This document shows positions 1-7,839 of a stretch of DNA of 64,000 nucleotides, in pieces (the stretch's first letter is position 1; the number at the start of each line of letters is the position of its first letter). The stretch spans positions 2,170,001-2,234,000 of the forward strand of contig NZ_QPER01000001.1 in assembly GCF_009455635.1 (NCBI RefSeq), read 5' to 3'. A model generated the notes under the pieces. That model was not told the DNA's origin. It ran no database searches and saw nothing but the letters and a program-made list of their open reading frames with translations. The DNA is from Paraburkholderia agricolaris (GTDB taxonomy: Bacteria; Pseudomonadota; Gammaproteobacteria; Burkholderiales; Burkholderiaceae). The translations under genes and the position numbers were made by a program.

Positions 1-380
1 GGCAAAACGGCGCGCGTGATATTCAGCAAGCCGAATACGTTGGTGTCGTACATGCGGCGCACGTCGGCGTCACTGGACTCCTCGATCGCACCCAGCAAAC
101 CGAATCCGGCATTGTTGATCAGCACATCGATGCGGCCGAATCGCTCCACCGCGGCTTGAACCGCAGCTTGCGCCTGAGCTTCGTTGGTCACGTCCAGCGC
201 CACCGGCAGGAGCGCCGGCGAGTCACCGAGGCGCTCGGCGATTGCTGCCACATTGCGGCCGGTGGCAACCACTGCGTTGCCGTCAGCGAGAGCCGCCTGA
301 GCGATCAGGGCGCCAAGGCCGCGCGACGCACCGGTAATGAACCAGACGCGCTTGAAGCCGTTGTTTGCCGGGTTGACCAT
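1..380 (-). CDS. SDR family oxidoreductase, C-terminal part cut by window edge
   Basis: This reads leftward from ATG at 378-380 and runs off the window start, so only about 126 residues are visible. They carry the Rossmann cofactor motif TGASRGLG near residue 17 and the NNAG motif near residue 90, the N-terminal half of a classical short-chain dehydrogenase/reductase. The NAD(P) role is known for the family; the substrate cannot be inferred. The catalytic YxxxK lies outside the window. It is transcribed divergently from the LysR-type gene that follows, across about 110 bp, the usual arrangement of a LysR regulator and its target. Confidence 0.9.
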   Translation of the reverse strand, partial: MVNPANNGFKRVWFITGASRGLGALIAQAALADGNAVVATGRNVAAIAERLGDSPALLPVALDVTNEAQAQAAVQAAVERFGRIDVLINNAGFGLLGAIEESSDADVRRMYDTNVFGLLNITRAVL

Positions 381-490
381 GATGTTGCTCCTACGTTTCG
401 AGTGAAAGTGAACGAATCATAGGAGCGGCAATTGGCACAAACTAGCCATGGATTGGTAGACTGATAATCAACTTTTATTTGCTAATTCGA

Positions 491-1432
491 ATGGCCATGA
501 ACGAAGTTCGCGCGATCACGATATTCGTCCGGGCCGCGGCGCTGGGAAGTCTGCGCAAGGCAGCCGTGGATCAGGGCATCTCGCCGCAGGCCGCGAGTCA
601 CGCGGTGATGCAACTGGAAAAGGAGTTGGGGGTTCGGCTGTTTCATCGAACCACCCGCAAGTTGAGCCTCACCGAGGAGGGGCAGGGTCTGCTGGACAGC
701 GTAAAACCTGCGCTAGCCGTACTGTCGTCCGCACTCGACGACGCGCGGCGCTCGAAGGACGAGATTGCGGGGCCACTGCGGGTCAGCGCGCCAGCGGCGA
801 TGGCGCATACCGTGCTGTGGCCATATTTCATGGAATTCGCCGAATTGCACCCAAATGTGCGGCTGGATGTGCAGTTCGACGACCTCTTCACCGATCTTGT
901 CGGTGATCGCGCCGACGTTGGTTTTCGGGGCGGCTCGCCACCCTCGGGCGGGACGATCGCGCGCCGGCTCCTGCCGATTCAACTGATCGTCTGTGCATCG
1001 CCCGCCTATATCGAGCGGCATGGCGCGCCGCGAATCATCGACGAACTCGACGCACACCGATGCACCGGCTATCGAAGGGCGAATACCGGCAAGCAGGCAC
1101 CGTGGGAATTCCTGATCGGCGACGAGATCGTCTATCGTGACGTCGCGACGACCTTATGCGTCAACGACACGGACGCGGAGACCCAAGCTGTGCTGGCCGG
1201 ACTTGCAATCGGTCAACTCGGCAGCTTTTCCGCCGCCGTGCCGATCAGGCAGGGCCAGCTCGTACCGCTGCTCGTCAGGCACGTCACCCAGCGTGAGGCC
1301 ATCTACATCTACTATCGCCATCGAACCGAGCAGCCGCTGCGAGTGAGGACGTTCATCGACTTCATGATCGAACGCCTCGCGGGAAACACGAATTTCTACT
1401 TCGAGCCAGCCGAGCTTCGCGCCGCCCGGTGA
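491..1432 (+). CDS. LysR-type transcriptional regulator
   Basis: This 313-residue protein has an N-terminal winged helix-turn-helix (about residues 5-62, with GSLRKAAVDQGISPQAASHAV and a RLFHRTTRKLSLTEEG stretch) and a LysR substrate-binding domain from about residue 90. It belongs to the CrgA/DsdC-like group common in Burkholderia. ATG at 491 is preferred over an upstream TTG at 479 in the same frame; ATG at 497 is also possible. It is divergent from the SDR at the window start, its probable target. The effector is unknown. Confidence 0.9.
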   Translation: MAMNEVRAITIFVRAAALGSLRKAAVDQGISPQAASHAVMQLEKELGVRLFHRTTRKLSLTEEGQGLLDSVKPALAVLSSALDDARRSKDEIAGPLRVSAPAAMAHTVLWPYFMEFAELHPNVRLDVQFDDLFTDLVGDRADVGFRGGSPPSGGTIARRLLPIQLIVCASPAYIERHGAPRIIDELDAHRCTGYRRANTGKQAPWEFLIGDEIVYRDVATTLCVNDTDAETQAVLAGLAIGQLGSFSAAVPIRQGQLVPLLVRHVTQREAIYIYYRHRTEQPLRVRTFIDFMIERLAGNTNFYFEPAELRAAR

Positions 1433-1433
1433 G

Positions 1434-1793
1434 CAGGTTTACCGGGCACCGTTTCCCACGCCCGAGTCACGTCGACCGACCTGGCGTTTCCCGAATGAAC
1501 TGCCCATTGCTGGAGAACCGGCGGATGTGTACTCGACTCTCGAGAACGCACATCGTGCTCTGGCGCAGTCGTCATATCCGAAGCTGCTTTTCACGGCAAA
1601 CCCGGGGGCGCTGGTGCCACCAGCCGTCGCTGAAAGTTTTGCGAAGAAACTTGAGCACTGCAAAGTGGTTGATCTGGGCGAGCGGCTTCACCACTTGCAG
1701 GAAGATCATCCTGAAGTGATCGGCGCTACGGTCAATGAATGGCTGCTTGAACCAGGCGTCGGTGCTTTGCCAGAACAAAGGCTGACGCTATAA
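1434..1793 (+). pseudogene. Haloalkane dehalogenase, C-terminal remnant
   Basis: Directly after the LysR stop codon one open frame encodes about 118 residues matching the last third of DhaA/LinB-type haloalkane dehalogenases. Visible family features are YRAPFPTPESRRPTW, then PNELPIAGEPADV, then PKLLFTANPGALVPP, and HHLQEDHPEVIG holding the catalytic-His region. The nucleophile Asp and oxyanion Trp segment are absent, and no start codon with a ribosome site precedes the homology. The homology begins at the LysR stop, so the 5' part was probably lost by deletion or recombination. An ATG-less internal start (GTG 1527) could give an 88-residue peptide, but it would not be an enzyme. Confidence 0.8.
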
Positions 1794-1893
1794 ACACGTT
1801 CCGGATGCGTTGGCCGATTGTCCGTGCTGCATGGAATCGACAAGCGCGAGGTGGCGGCGTACCAGGGTGGTCAGGTGCGCCGCCAGCAGAGGG

Positions 1894-2985
1894 CTACTTG
1901 ATCGACTGAATCTGCGCCTGGCTCAGCTCCCACGTGTGAGGCGGCAGTGGAATGAAGTGCACCGTGTCGAGGTAGGCCTCGTTCGTCTCCGAGGGCACGA
2001 TGGTCCAGAGCAGGAACCTGCGCAGCGCGGCGGCAGTTGCGGCATCGGCTTGTTTCGTCGACACCACCGCATACTCGTAATTGACGAGTGGATAGGCACC
2101 CGATGCCGGCGCGAACACCAGGCTCAGACGTTCGTCAGGGGGCGTGCGCGGGCCGAGCGAGGCAGCGCCGGCGGTGATCGTGTCCTTGTTGGGCAGGATA
2201 AATTCGCCCGCGCCATTCTTGAGCGCCGCGGTGCCGAGTTTCGCCTCGGCGAGTTTGTCGGTGAAGCTGACGCCGACGTAACCGAGCGACCATGGCGTTG
2301 ACTGCAGCGCCTGCACCATGCCGGCATTGCCCACCGCGCTCGCGCTACCCGGCACAGCGGGCCACGCGATGCTGGTGCCGTACCCCTTGTCGCTTTCCCA
2401 GGCCGGCGTCGAGAACGACAGGAACTGCGAGAACACGAAGGTATCGCCCGAGCCGTCAGCCCGATGGATCGGCACAATCGGATGATGGGGCAACGCCACG
2501 CCGGGGTTGAGCGCCGCGATCTGCGGCGCATCCCAGTTGCGAATCGCGCCGGTGTAGATCCCGGCGAGCACCGGGCCGTCCAGCTTGAGATGCGTCGTGT
2601 TGAGGCCGGGCAGATTGTAGTTGACGGTCTGCGCGGCGATAGCGAGTGGGACGTTGATGATCTGCGGGTGCTGCCTCATGTCCGCGTCGGACATATAGGC
2701 GTCGGACGCCCCGATCTGCACCTTGCCCGTCAGCGCTTGCTGGATACCGGCTTCCGAGCCGGTCGCGCCAGTGGTCACCCGAATGCCGGGGTGCGATCTG
2801 GTGTACGCATCCACCCAGGTGGTGAACAACGGGTACAGCAAGGTCGAGCCGGTTTCATTCAAGGTGAGGTCCTGCGCATTGGCCAACGCGCCTGTCATCA
2901 AGGTGAGCGTGGCAACGCACAGCGGCGCGCTGACCATGTGCCGCCAGTTCAAGCGCGGTAGCGGGTTCCTGTGTTGCTCAGTCAT
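1894..2985 (-). CDS. PstS-like periplasmic phosphate-binding protein
   Basis: The product is 363 residues with a signal peptide ending near residue 37 (ANAQ). The PBP-like body shows ETGSTLLYPLF near the mature N-terminus, GATGSEAGIQQALTG, GASDAYMSD, and HRADGSGDTFVFSQFLS, the phosphate-loop signature of PstS proteins. ATG at 2985 is chosen because GGAG lies 10 nt upstream; an upstream frame extension has no such signal. No pstCAB genes follow. The gene lies 69 bp downstream of an MFS transporter on the same strand and may be cotranscribed with it. A link to phosphate is inferred from the family; binding of another oxyanion is possible. Confidence 0.85.
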   Translation of the reverse strand: MTEQHRNPLPRLNWRHMVSAPLCVATLTLMTGALANAQDLTLNETGSTLLYPLFTTWVDAYTRSHPGIRVTTGATGSEAGIQQALTGKVQIGASDAYMSDADMRQHPQIINVPLAIAAQTVNYNLPGLNTTHLKLDGPVLAGIYTGAIRNWDAPQIAALNPGVALPHHPIVPIHRADGSGDTFVFSQFLSFSTPAWESDKGYGTSIAWPAVPGSASAVGNAGMVQALQSTPWSLGYVGVSFTDKLAEAKLGTAALKNGAGEFILPNKDTITAGAASLGPRTPPDERLSLVFAPASGAYPLVNYEYAVVSTKQADAATAAALRRFLLWTIVPSETNEAYLDTVHFIPLPPHTWELSQAQIQSIK

Positions 2986-3054
2986 GCGTGTCTCCGTTGC
3001 GATACGGGGAATCCGTCGGGTGTGTGCAAGCGTCATGGCAAGGCGTCAACGCGT

Positions 3055-4542
3055 CTAGCGTCCAATCTCGTCAAGGCTCACGCCATTTGTTTCGATGCGG
3101 AACATCCATGTCACCACGGCGCCGAGAATCGACGTGCCCACGAGAATGTAGAGAAGCGGGCCCGTGCCGATGCTCGTGAGCAGAATCGGGAACAGGAATG
3201 CGGTTGCGACCGCACCGATCTTGCCGACCGCCGCGGCGAAACCGGCACCTGTACCGCGAATGGCGGTCGGGAACACTTCGCCCGCGAGCAGATAGGTCTG
3301 TGCGTTCGGCCCCAGGTTGGTCATGAAGTTGAACAGCATGAAGCCGGCGAAAATCACCACGGTCTTGGTGGAGCCTTCAAAACCATCGGAGAACGAAGCG
3401 ACCAGCAAACCTGCCGCGCAGCCGATAAAGCCGATCACCTGCAACCAGATGCGCCCGACCTTGTCGGCGAGGATGACTGCGAAAATGATGCCGACGATCA
3501 GCAGCATCGTGATCAGGGCCGCCCCTTTGGCGGCGAGGATATCATTGAGAATCAGGTCGGTGATGCTGCGCACGTGGTCAGGCTTGCTGCCGAATGCGGC
3601 GGCGAGGATGGTGGGCGTGAAAATGCCGATCCCATAGGTGCCGAGATCCTGCAGGAACCACGGTATCGAGGCCAGAATCGTGGCGCGCAGGTTGCGCTTT
3701 GCGAACAGCGCAAAAAAACTTTGCTTGCCGCCGTGGCCGCTGGCGGCATTGTCCAGTTCGCGCGAGAGCGCGATACTGGTCGGATATTGCGGCGTACGCA
3801 CCAGCAGGCGTTTCGCAGCGGCTTCCGCGCGATCCACCGCGCCGCGAATGTGCAACCAGCTCGGGCTCTCCGTGATGAAGAAACGGCCGACGGTCACCGC
3901 CAGTGCCGGGATGATGGCGGTGCCGTACATCCAGCGCCACGCGTCGAGAGTCGGGATCGTCGACAGGACCAGAAAGCCCACCGCCGTACCGCCGAGCGCG
4001 CCCAGCGCCTGAAAGCCGAATGCCGCTAGCACCAGTTTGCCGCGAGCGCTGCTGGGAATGCTTTCGGAGATGATCATATGCGCGGTCGGGTAGTCGCAGC
4101 CGAGCGCCACACCGAGTCCGAACAGGCAGATCACGAGCGAGGTGAAGTTGGTGCAAAGAACCAGCAGCACCAGAAACGCGACGAAGATGATCATCTCGAC
4201 AATGAACATCCGCTTGCGGCCGAAATAGTCGGACATGCCGCCCAGCCCCACCGCGCCGACCAGGATGCCCATCAGGCTGGCGGCGCTGATAAGGCCGTTC
4301 TGTGCCGCGCCGATGCCGAACTCGCGCGAGATCAGCGGCAGCGCCACGCCGGTCATAAAGACAACGAATCCTTCAAAGAACTTTCCGGCTGCCGCGAGCG
4401 ACCAGATGCGCCATTGCATGCCCGTCATCGGCACAGTCGGAAGACGGGTGCCGTCGGGCCATATCGGGCGCTCGTCAATGTACTGCTGGACCGACTTCAC
4501 ACTGGTGTGCCGCAAACCCTCGGAATCTGCCACATCATGCAT
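3055..4542 (-). CDS. MFS transporter, Pho84/sugar-porter-like
   Basis: This 495-residue, 12-helix major facilitator starts after a soluble stretch of about 55 residues. The loop 2-3 signature GGMSDYFGRKR and the segment GCDYPTAHMIISE resemble the GGDYP motif of Pho84/PHT phosphate:H+ symporters; another signature is TYGIGIFTPTI. The start at 4542 has AGGAG 7-11 nt upstream, whereas the open frame extends further without a ribosome site. With the PstS-like gene downstream, inorganic phosphate or a phosphorylated or oxyanion metabolite is a plausible substrate, but that is inference. It could instead be a general metabolite:proton symporter. Confidence 0.85.
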   Translation of the reverse strand: MHDVADSEGLRHTSVKSVQQYIDERPIWPDGTRLPTVPMTGMQWRIWSLAAAGKFFEGFVVFMTGVALPLISREFGIGAAQNGLISAASLMGILVGAVGLGGMSDYFGRKRMFIVEMIIFVAFLVLLVLCTNFTSLVICLFGLGVALGCDYPTAHMIISESIPSSARGKLVLAAFGFQALGALGGTAVGFLVLSTIPTLDAWRWMYGTAIIPALAVTVGRFFITESPSWLHIRGAVDRAEAAAKRLLVRTPQYPTSIALSRELDNAASGHGGKQSFFALFAKRNLRATILASIPWFLQDLGTYGIGIFTPTILAAAFGSKPDHVRSITDLILNDILAAKGAALITMLLIVGIIFAVILADKVGRIWLQVIGFIGCAAGLLVASFSDGFEGSTKTVVIFAGFMLFNFMTNLGPNAQTYLLAGEVFPTAIRGTGAGFAAAVGKIGAVATAFLFPILLTSIGTGPLLYILVGTSILGAVVTWMFRIETNGVSLDEIGR

Positions 4543-4907
4543 AACTTGCTCCTGGTGGAACTGCAGCGGTAGCACAGGCAATCGAAAGCATGTCGTAAGC
4601 GGGCACGCATGTACTCGTCGCATGTACTCGTCGCATGTACTCGTATTTCGCCGCGCATCATGAGCCTCTGAGCGGCGCGCGAATCTGGACTCGAGCATCT
4701 GGCCGACGCACGGCAGGCGAGGAGGTGGGTGAGTCGACGCCGCCGGCAGCCAAACCGACATGGTGCCGCCCGTGGGTGTCGTTCGGATGACACAAACCTG
4801 TCGTAAATCATTCGGTGCAAGCTCGCGTATTGCGATCTTTTTTCGACGTTGGAGTGTCGTCGTGTTGTGTATAGCTTGCTGACAGGTTGGGTATGAGCGG
4901 ATGCTGG
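4543..4907. other. Intergenic region upstream of the MFS gene
   Basis: No gene is supported in these 365 bp. They hold the 5' region of the MFS/PstS pair, including a triplicated 13-bp repeat, and the downstream end of the small hypothetical gene at 4908. I looked for a classical Pho box and did not find one. Confidence 0.6.
4607..4645. repeat. Three tandem 13-bp repeats upstream of the MFS gene
   Basis: The unit GCATGTACTCGTC occurs at 4607-4619 and 4620-4632, and at 4633-4645 with the last base changed to A. The array lies 65-103 bp upstream of the MFS start codon. It could be a regulator-binding array or a slippage-generated repeat. Confidence 0.8.
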
Positions 4908-5291
4908 TTACGTCCTGGGCAACGTGGATTTTCCGCGGCGTTTGCGCGGCTTCGGCTCGACGCCGATACGCGGATCGCGCGCGAGTACGAGTGCCGTCAT
5001 TTTCTCCACCACGGTTTCAAACGCCGGATCGTCTTGCGGGACGTAAAGCCATTTGCCGAGCACCGGATGGGGCCGCAAAGCGGGTACTTCCTCGATGAGC
5101 GCGGCGTGCCGCTCATGCGACGTGCAGACCAGCAAACCATTCCATGGCTTGTCGCGATCGGCGGCGATCAGACACAGCAGGCCGTCGATATAAGCAGCGT
5201 CGCTGCCGAACATCCGCTTGCTGATGTAGGTTGAATCGCGCTCGAACGCGTCGAAGATCCAAAGGAGCGAGTTGCGGATGGACGAGGGCAT
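4908..5291 (-). CDS. Conserved hypothetical protein, possibly TfoX-N-like fold
   Basis: The 127-residue product has no signal peptide or membrane segment. The pattern KRMFGSDAAYIDGLLCLIAA followed by HPVLGKWLYVPQD resembles small TfoX N-terminal or MmcQ-like domains, which is weak evidence only. It ends in a basic tail (PKPRKRRGK). ATG 5291 is chosen because AGGATC precedes it at ribosome-site distance; an upstream ATG at 5336 would add 15 residues. It lies downstream of the DCC gene on the same strand, about 80 bp away, so it may be the second gene of that transcript. Function unknown. Confidence 0.7.
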   Translation of the reverse strand: MPSSIRNSLLWIFDAFERDSTYISKRMFGSDAAYIDGLLCLIAADRDKPWNGLLVCTSHERHAALIEEVPALRPHPVLGKWLYVPQDDPAFETVVEKMTALVLARDPRIGVEPKPRKRRGKSTLPRT

Positions 5292-5370
5292 GGGCAAAAG
5301 ATCCTGGGCGATAAAAGCGTAGAAGAGCTTACACAAATTCGCCGGCCCTGGCAGCCAATGCCGAAGTCGT

Positions 5371-5784
5371 TCACGGATCCATTTTTAGCGTGCACGTTTC
5401 GTCTGTGCACGGCGGACCGTTTGTCACCCCTAAGCGCCTGGAAATGCTCATGCGATTCCGGGCGAACGCACGATATAGGACCCGGAAGGCAGGGCGCATG
5501 AACGGCACGCGCAGCGGTGCGACTATCCACCCTTGGCCGGCCAGCGTATAGGCGGCGATGATGCTGTCTATCCCGACGACGCATCGTCCGTCCGCAGTCC
5601 ACCCGTGCAACTGACGATTGAGTGCCGCCAGGTCTACGCCGAGCGGCGCCGCATCGAAGCCGGGTTGCGCGATATCGACGAACGCGAGCCGCGCATGGCG
5701 ATCCCATACGCGTAGTTTCGCCATCTCGGCGACGCATAGTGGACAATTTCCGTCGATATACAGCGTCAGCAAGGTGTTTTCCAT
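5371..5784 (-). CDS. DCC family thiol-disulfide protein (DUF393)
   Basis: This 137-residue protein begins with LYIDGNCPLC, the DxxCxxC signature of the DCC/YuxK family, with cysteines 14 and 17 forming a thioredoxin-like CxxC. A second cysteine pair lies in the tail (CTDETC). Family members are predicted thiol-disulfide oxidoreductases, with poorly defined substrates. Its upstream region holds the first copy of a palindrome that also precedes the GbsR-type regulator and the SDR-DoxX gene, so the three transcripts are probably coregulated. Confidence 0.88.
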   Translation of the reverse strand: MENTLLTLYIDGNCPLCVAEMAKLRVWDRHARLAFVDIAQPGFDAAPLGVDLAALNRQLHGWTADGRCVVGIDSIIAAYTLAGQGWIVAPLRVPFMRPAFRVLYRAFARNRMSISRRLGVTNGPPCTDETCTLKMDP

Positions 5785-5811
5785 GGCCTCTTCTCCGGTG
5801 CGCCTGTTTCA

Positions 5812-5837
5812 GTTATTTCTGTCAACACAGAAATTAG
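5812..5837. promoter_or_regulatory. Operator copy 1 of three (upstream of DCC gene)
   Basis: GTTATTTCTG-N6-CAGAAATTAG is the least perfect of three copies of the same 26-bp dyad, 28 bp upstream of the DCC start codon. Likely bound by the GbsR/MarR-type protein encoded next door. Confidence 0.75.
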
Positions 5838-5861
5838 GCCGGGACGCATTGGCCGTCAAGC

Positions 5862-5887
5862 GTTATTTCTCTCTTGACAGAAATAAC
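5862..5887. promoter_or_regulatory. Operator copy 2 of three, overlapping the regulator promoter
   Basis: GTTATTTCTC-N6-CAGAAATAAC. A TTGACA hexamer at 5874-5879 lies inside it, with TAAAGT 17 bp further on at 5897-5902, giving a promoter that the bound regulator would occlude. This suggests autoregulation. Confidence 0.78.
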
Positions 5888-5902
5888 TGAAGAAAATAAA
5901 GT
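5874..5902 (+). promoter_or_regulatory. Promoter of the GbsR/MarR-type gene, possibly leaderless
   Basis: -35 TTGACA, 17-bp spacer, -10 TAAAGT. A start site about 7 nt after the -10 would fall at the ATG at 5910, which has no ribosome-binding site, so the mRNA may be leaderless. Confidence 0.5.
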
Positions 5903-5909
5903 TGCCGAC

Positions 5910-6440
5910 ATGGAACTCACACCGATTGCCGAACGATTCATTCTTCACTGGGGCGAAATGGGCTCGCGCTGGGGCGTCAACCGCACCGTCGCACAGATTC
6001 ATGCGCTGCTGTATCTGCTCGGCCGCCCAATCGCTGCGGACGAGATCGCCGATACGCTCGGCGTCGCCCGCTCCAATGTGAGCACGAGTCTGAAAGAACT
6101 CCAGTCTTGGCGCCTCGCCAAGGTGGTGCATGTGATGGGAGACCGTCGCGACCACTTCGAAACCTCCACGGATATCTGGGAACTGTTCAAGCTGATCGTG
6201 GAAGGGCGCAGGCAACGCGAGATCGATCCGACGCTGACCATGTTGCGGGATAGTCTGGTCAGTCAGGAGATGGCGGAGGAAAGTCGTGACACGGAAAAAC
6301 GCATTCGCGAGACGCTGAAGTTTCTCGAAACGCTCACCACCTGGTCCGACGAGATGCTGCGCCTGAAGCCCGAAACGCTGATGAAAACGCTTGGTATGGG
6401 CGCGAAAATCAGTCGTACGGTAAGGCGCACGAAGGACTAA
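5910..6440 (+). CDS. GbsR/MarR-family transcriptional regulator
   Basis: The 176-residue protein has a winged helix-turn-helix at about residues 30-85 (GRPIAADEIADTLGVARSNVSTSLKEL) followed by a long helical, charged C-terminal half, as in GbsR-type regulators. ATG 5910 is chosen: the frame stays open upstream to a TTG at 5874, but that codon lies inside the operator and the -35 box. It is flanked by divergent DCC and downstream SDR-DoxX/DUF2269 genes, each with a copy of the same operator, so it probably represses all three and itself. The ligand is unknown. Confidence 0.87.
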   Translation: MELTPIAERFILHWGEMGSRWGVNRTVAQIHALLYLLGRPIAADEIADTLGVARSNVSTSLKELQSWRLAKVVHVMGDRRDHFETSTDIWELFKLIVEGRRQREIDPTLTMLRDSLVSQEMAEESRDTEKRIRETLKFLETLTTWSDEMLRLKPETLMKTLGMGAKISRTVRRTKD

Positions 6441-6481
6441 CGGAATAGCACGGACGATAAGATCGTCCATTTTTTTGACCT

Positions 6482-6507
6482 GTTATTTCTGTTTATACAG
6501 AAATAAC
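6482..6507. promoter_or_regulatory. Operator copy 3 of three (upstream of SDR-DoxX gene)
   Basis: GTTATTTCTG-N6-CAGAAATAAC, a perfect 10+10 inverted repeat, 76 bp upstream of the SDR-DoxX start. This is the best copy of the set. Confidence 0.8.
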
Positions 6508-6582
6508 AGTAACGGGGAGAATTGGAATGAGGTTGTGCTCAGCGAGTCTGTTCCGCGCAGCCTCCGTTATGGAGCTCACGGT

Positions 6583-7839
6583 ATGAACATCCTGGTCTGC
6601 GGTGCGAATGGCTTCATCGGCCGGGCGCTGTGCAGCGCATTCGCCAGCGAGGGGCATCGGGTGTTCAAAGGCGTGAGACACGCCCTGCGCGAAGACGAAG
6701 TCGCGATCGACTACACGACCGATCTTGATCCGTCTGATTGGTCATCGAAGCTACGCGCTATCGACGTCGTGATCAACGCGGTCGGCATCCTGATCGAACG
6801 CGGCGATCAGACTTTCGAGCGCATCCATCATCGCGCGCCGGTGGCACTGTTTGAAGCGGCGTCACGTGCAGGCGTGCGGCGCGTCGTTCAGATATCGGCG
6901 CTCGGCGCACAGACCGGCGAGACGGACTACTTCGCCAGTAAGCGAGCCGCCGACGAGGCTCTGCAGTCGTTGTCCGTCATGCACCACATCCTCCGGCCCG
7001 CTCTGATCTACGGGGCAACGGGTTCTTCGTCACGCTTCTTTCGTGCCATAGCGAGCCTGCCGGTTCATCCGCTGCCTGCCGGGGGGCATCAGTTGGTGCG
7101 GCCGATTCACGTCGACGAGCTGGCCGAAATCGTCGTGCGGCTCGTGACGTCCGGGGTCGCCGATCAGCCGATTCTCGACCTGGTAGGCGGCACGCAATTC
7201 GAGTACCGGGAGATGCTGGCGACCTATCGTGCATCGATGGCGCTGCCGCCGGCATGGCGCATTAGCGTGCCGGCTGCGCTGATCGATGCAGGTGCCGCGC
7301 TGCTCGACCGTGTGCCCCATTCGATGCTGACACGCGACACCTGGCGCATGCTCCGGGCAGGAAACACGGGGCCGGTCGCAGCGACAACGAAGGCGCTGGG
7401 GCGTGTGCCTGCCGGTCTCGAAACCTTCGTTGCGCCAGTCGACGCGATCGCGTCACGCCATGCAGCACTGGCGATGTGGCGTCCGGTCTTGCTGCGTGGC
7501 GCACTGGCGATCATGTGGATCTGGACGGCGCTCTGCAGCGCCTTCATCTATCCGCAAGCGGCCAGCCTGGCACTGCTCGCGCACGTGCATCTGCAGGGCG
7601 GCGCGGCGATGGCCGCGCTCTATCTGGCGGCGACGTTGGATTTTGTTTTTGGCGTCGCCACGCTCGTTCGCCCGGGGCGACGGCTTTGGGCGATGCAGAT
7701 AGGGCTGATCGGTGCATATTCGATCATCATCGCCGTTGCGCTGCCCGAATTCCTGTGGCATCCGTTCGGTCCGATCCTGAAGAATGTGCCGGTCCTCGCA
7801 CTGCTGCTCGTTCTCCTTAGTGAAGAAACACGGCCATGA
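6583..7839 (+). CDS. SDR-family NAD(P)-binding protein fused to a DoxX-like membrane domain
   Basis: The 418-residue protein starts with an extended-SDR Rossmann fold (CGANGFIGRAL near residue 6; ALGAQ and YFASKRAADE near residue 110-125, holding a YxxxK-like site). From about residue 300 it has four hydrophobic helices of the DoxX-like type (ALAIMWIWTALCSAF, AALYLAATLDFVFGV, IGAYSIIIAVALPEF, VLALLLVLLS). ATG 6583 has GGAG 8 nt upstream; the frame is open further 5' into the operator. It overlaps the next gene by ATGA, so the two are translationally coupled. It is probably a membrane-tethered reductase or epimerase; substrate unknown. Confidence 0.9.
   Translation: MNILVCGANGFIGRALCSAFASEGHRVFKGVRHALREDEVAIDYTTDLDPSDWSSKLRAIDVVINAVGILIERGDQTFERIHHRAPVALFEAASRAGVRRVVQISALGAQTGETDYFASKRAADEALQSLSVMHHILRPALIYGATGSSSRFFRAIASLPVHPLPAGGHQLVRPIHVDELAEIVVRLVTSGVADQPILDLVGGTQFEYREMLATYRASMALPPAWRISVPAALIDAGAALLDRVPHSMLTRDTWRMLRAGNTGPVAATTKALGRVPAGLETFVAPVDAIASRHAALAMWRPVLLRGALAIMWIWTALCSAFIYPQAASLALLAHVHLQGGAAMAALYLAATLDFVFGVATLVRPGRRLWAMQIGLIGAYSIIIAVALPEFLWHPFGPILKNVPVLALLLVLLSEETRP

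Noticed and set aside
1527..1793. Intact 88-residue gene
   Set aside because: Homology to dehalogenases starts upstream of the only GTG and lacks the catalytic core, so it is treated as a remnant.
4741..4840. Pho box upstream of the MFS/PstS pair
   Set aside because: CTGTCG and GTGTCAT-like words occur but not as 11-bp-phased direct repeats of CTGTCAT.
5874..5909. TTG start for the GbsR-type regulator
   Set aside because: It lies inside the operator and the -35 box, so it cannot be in the mRNA if that promoter is used.
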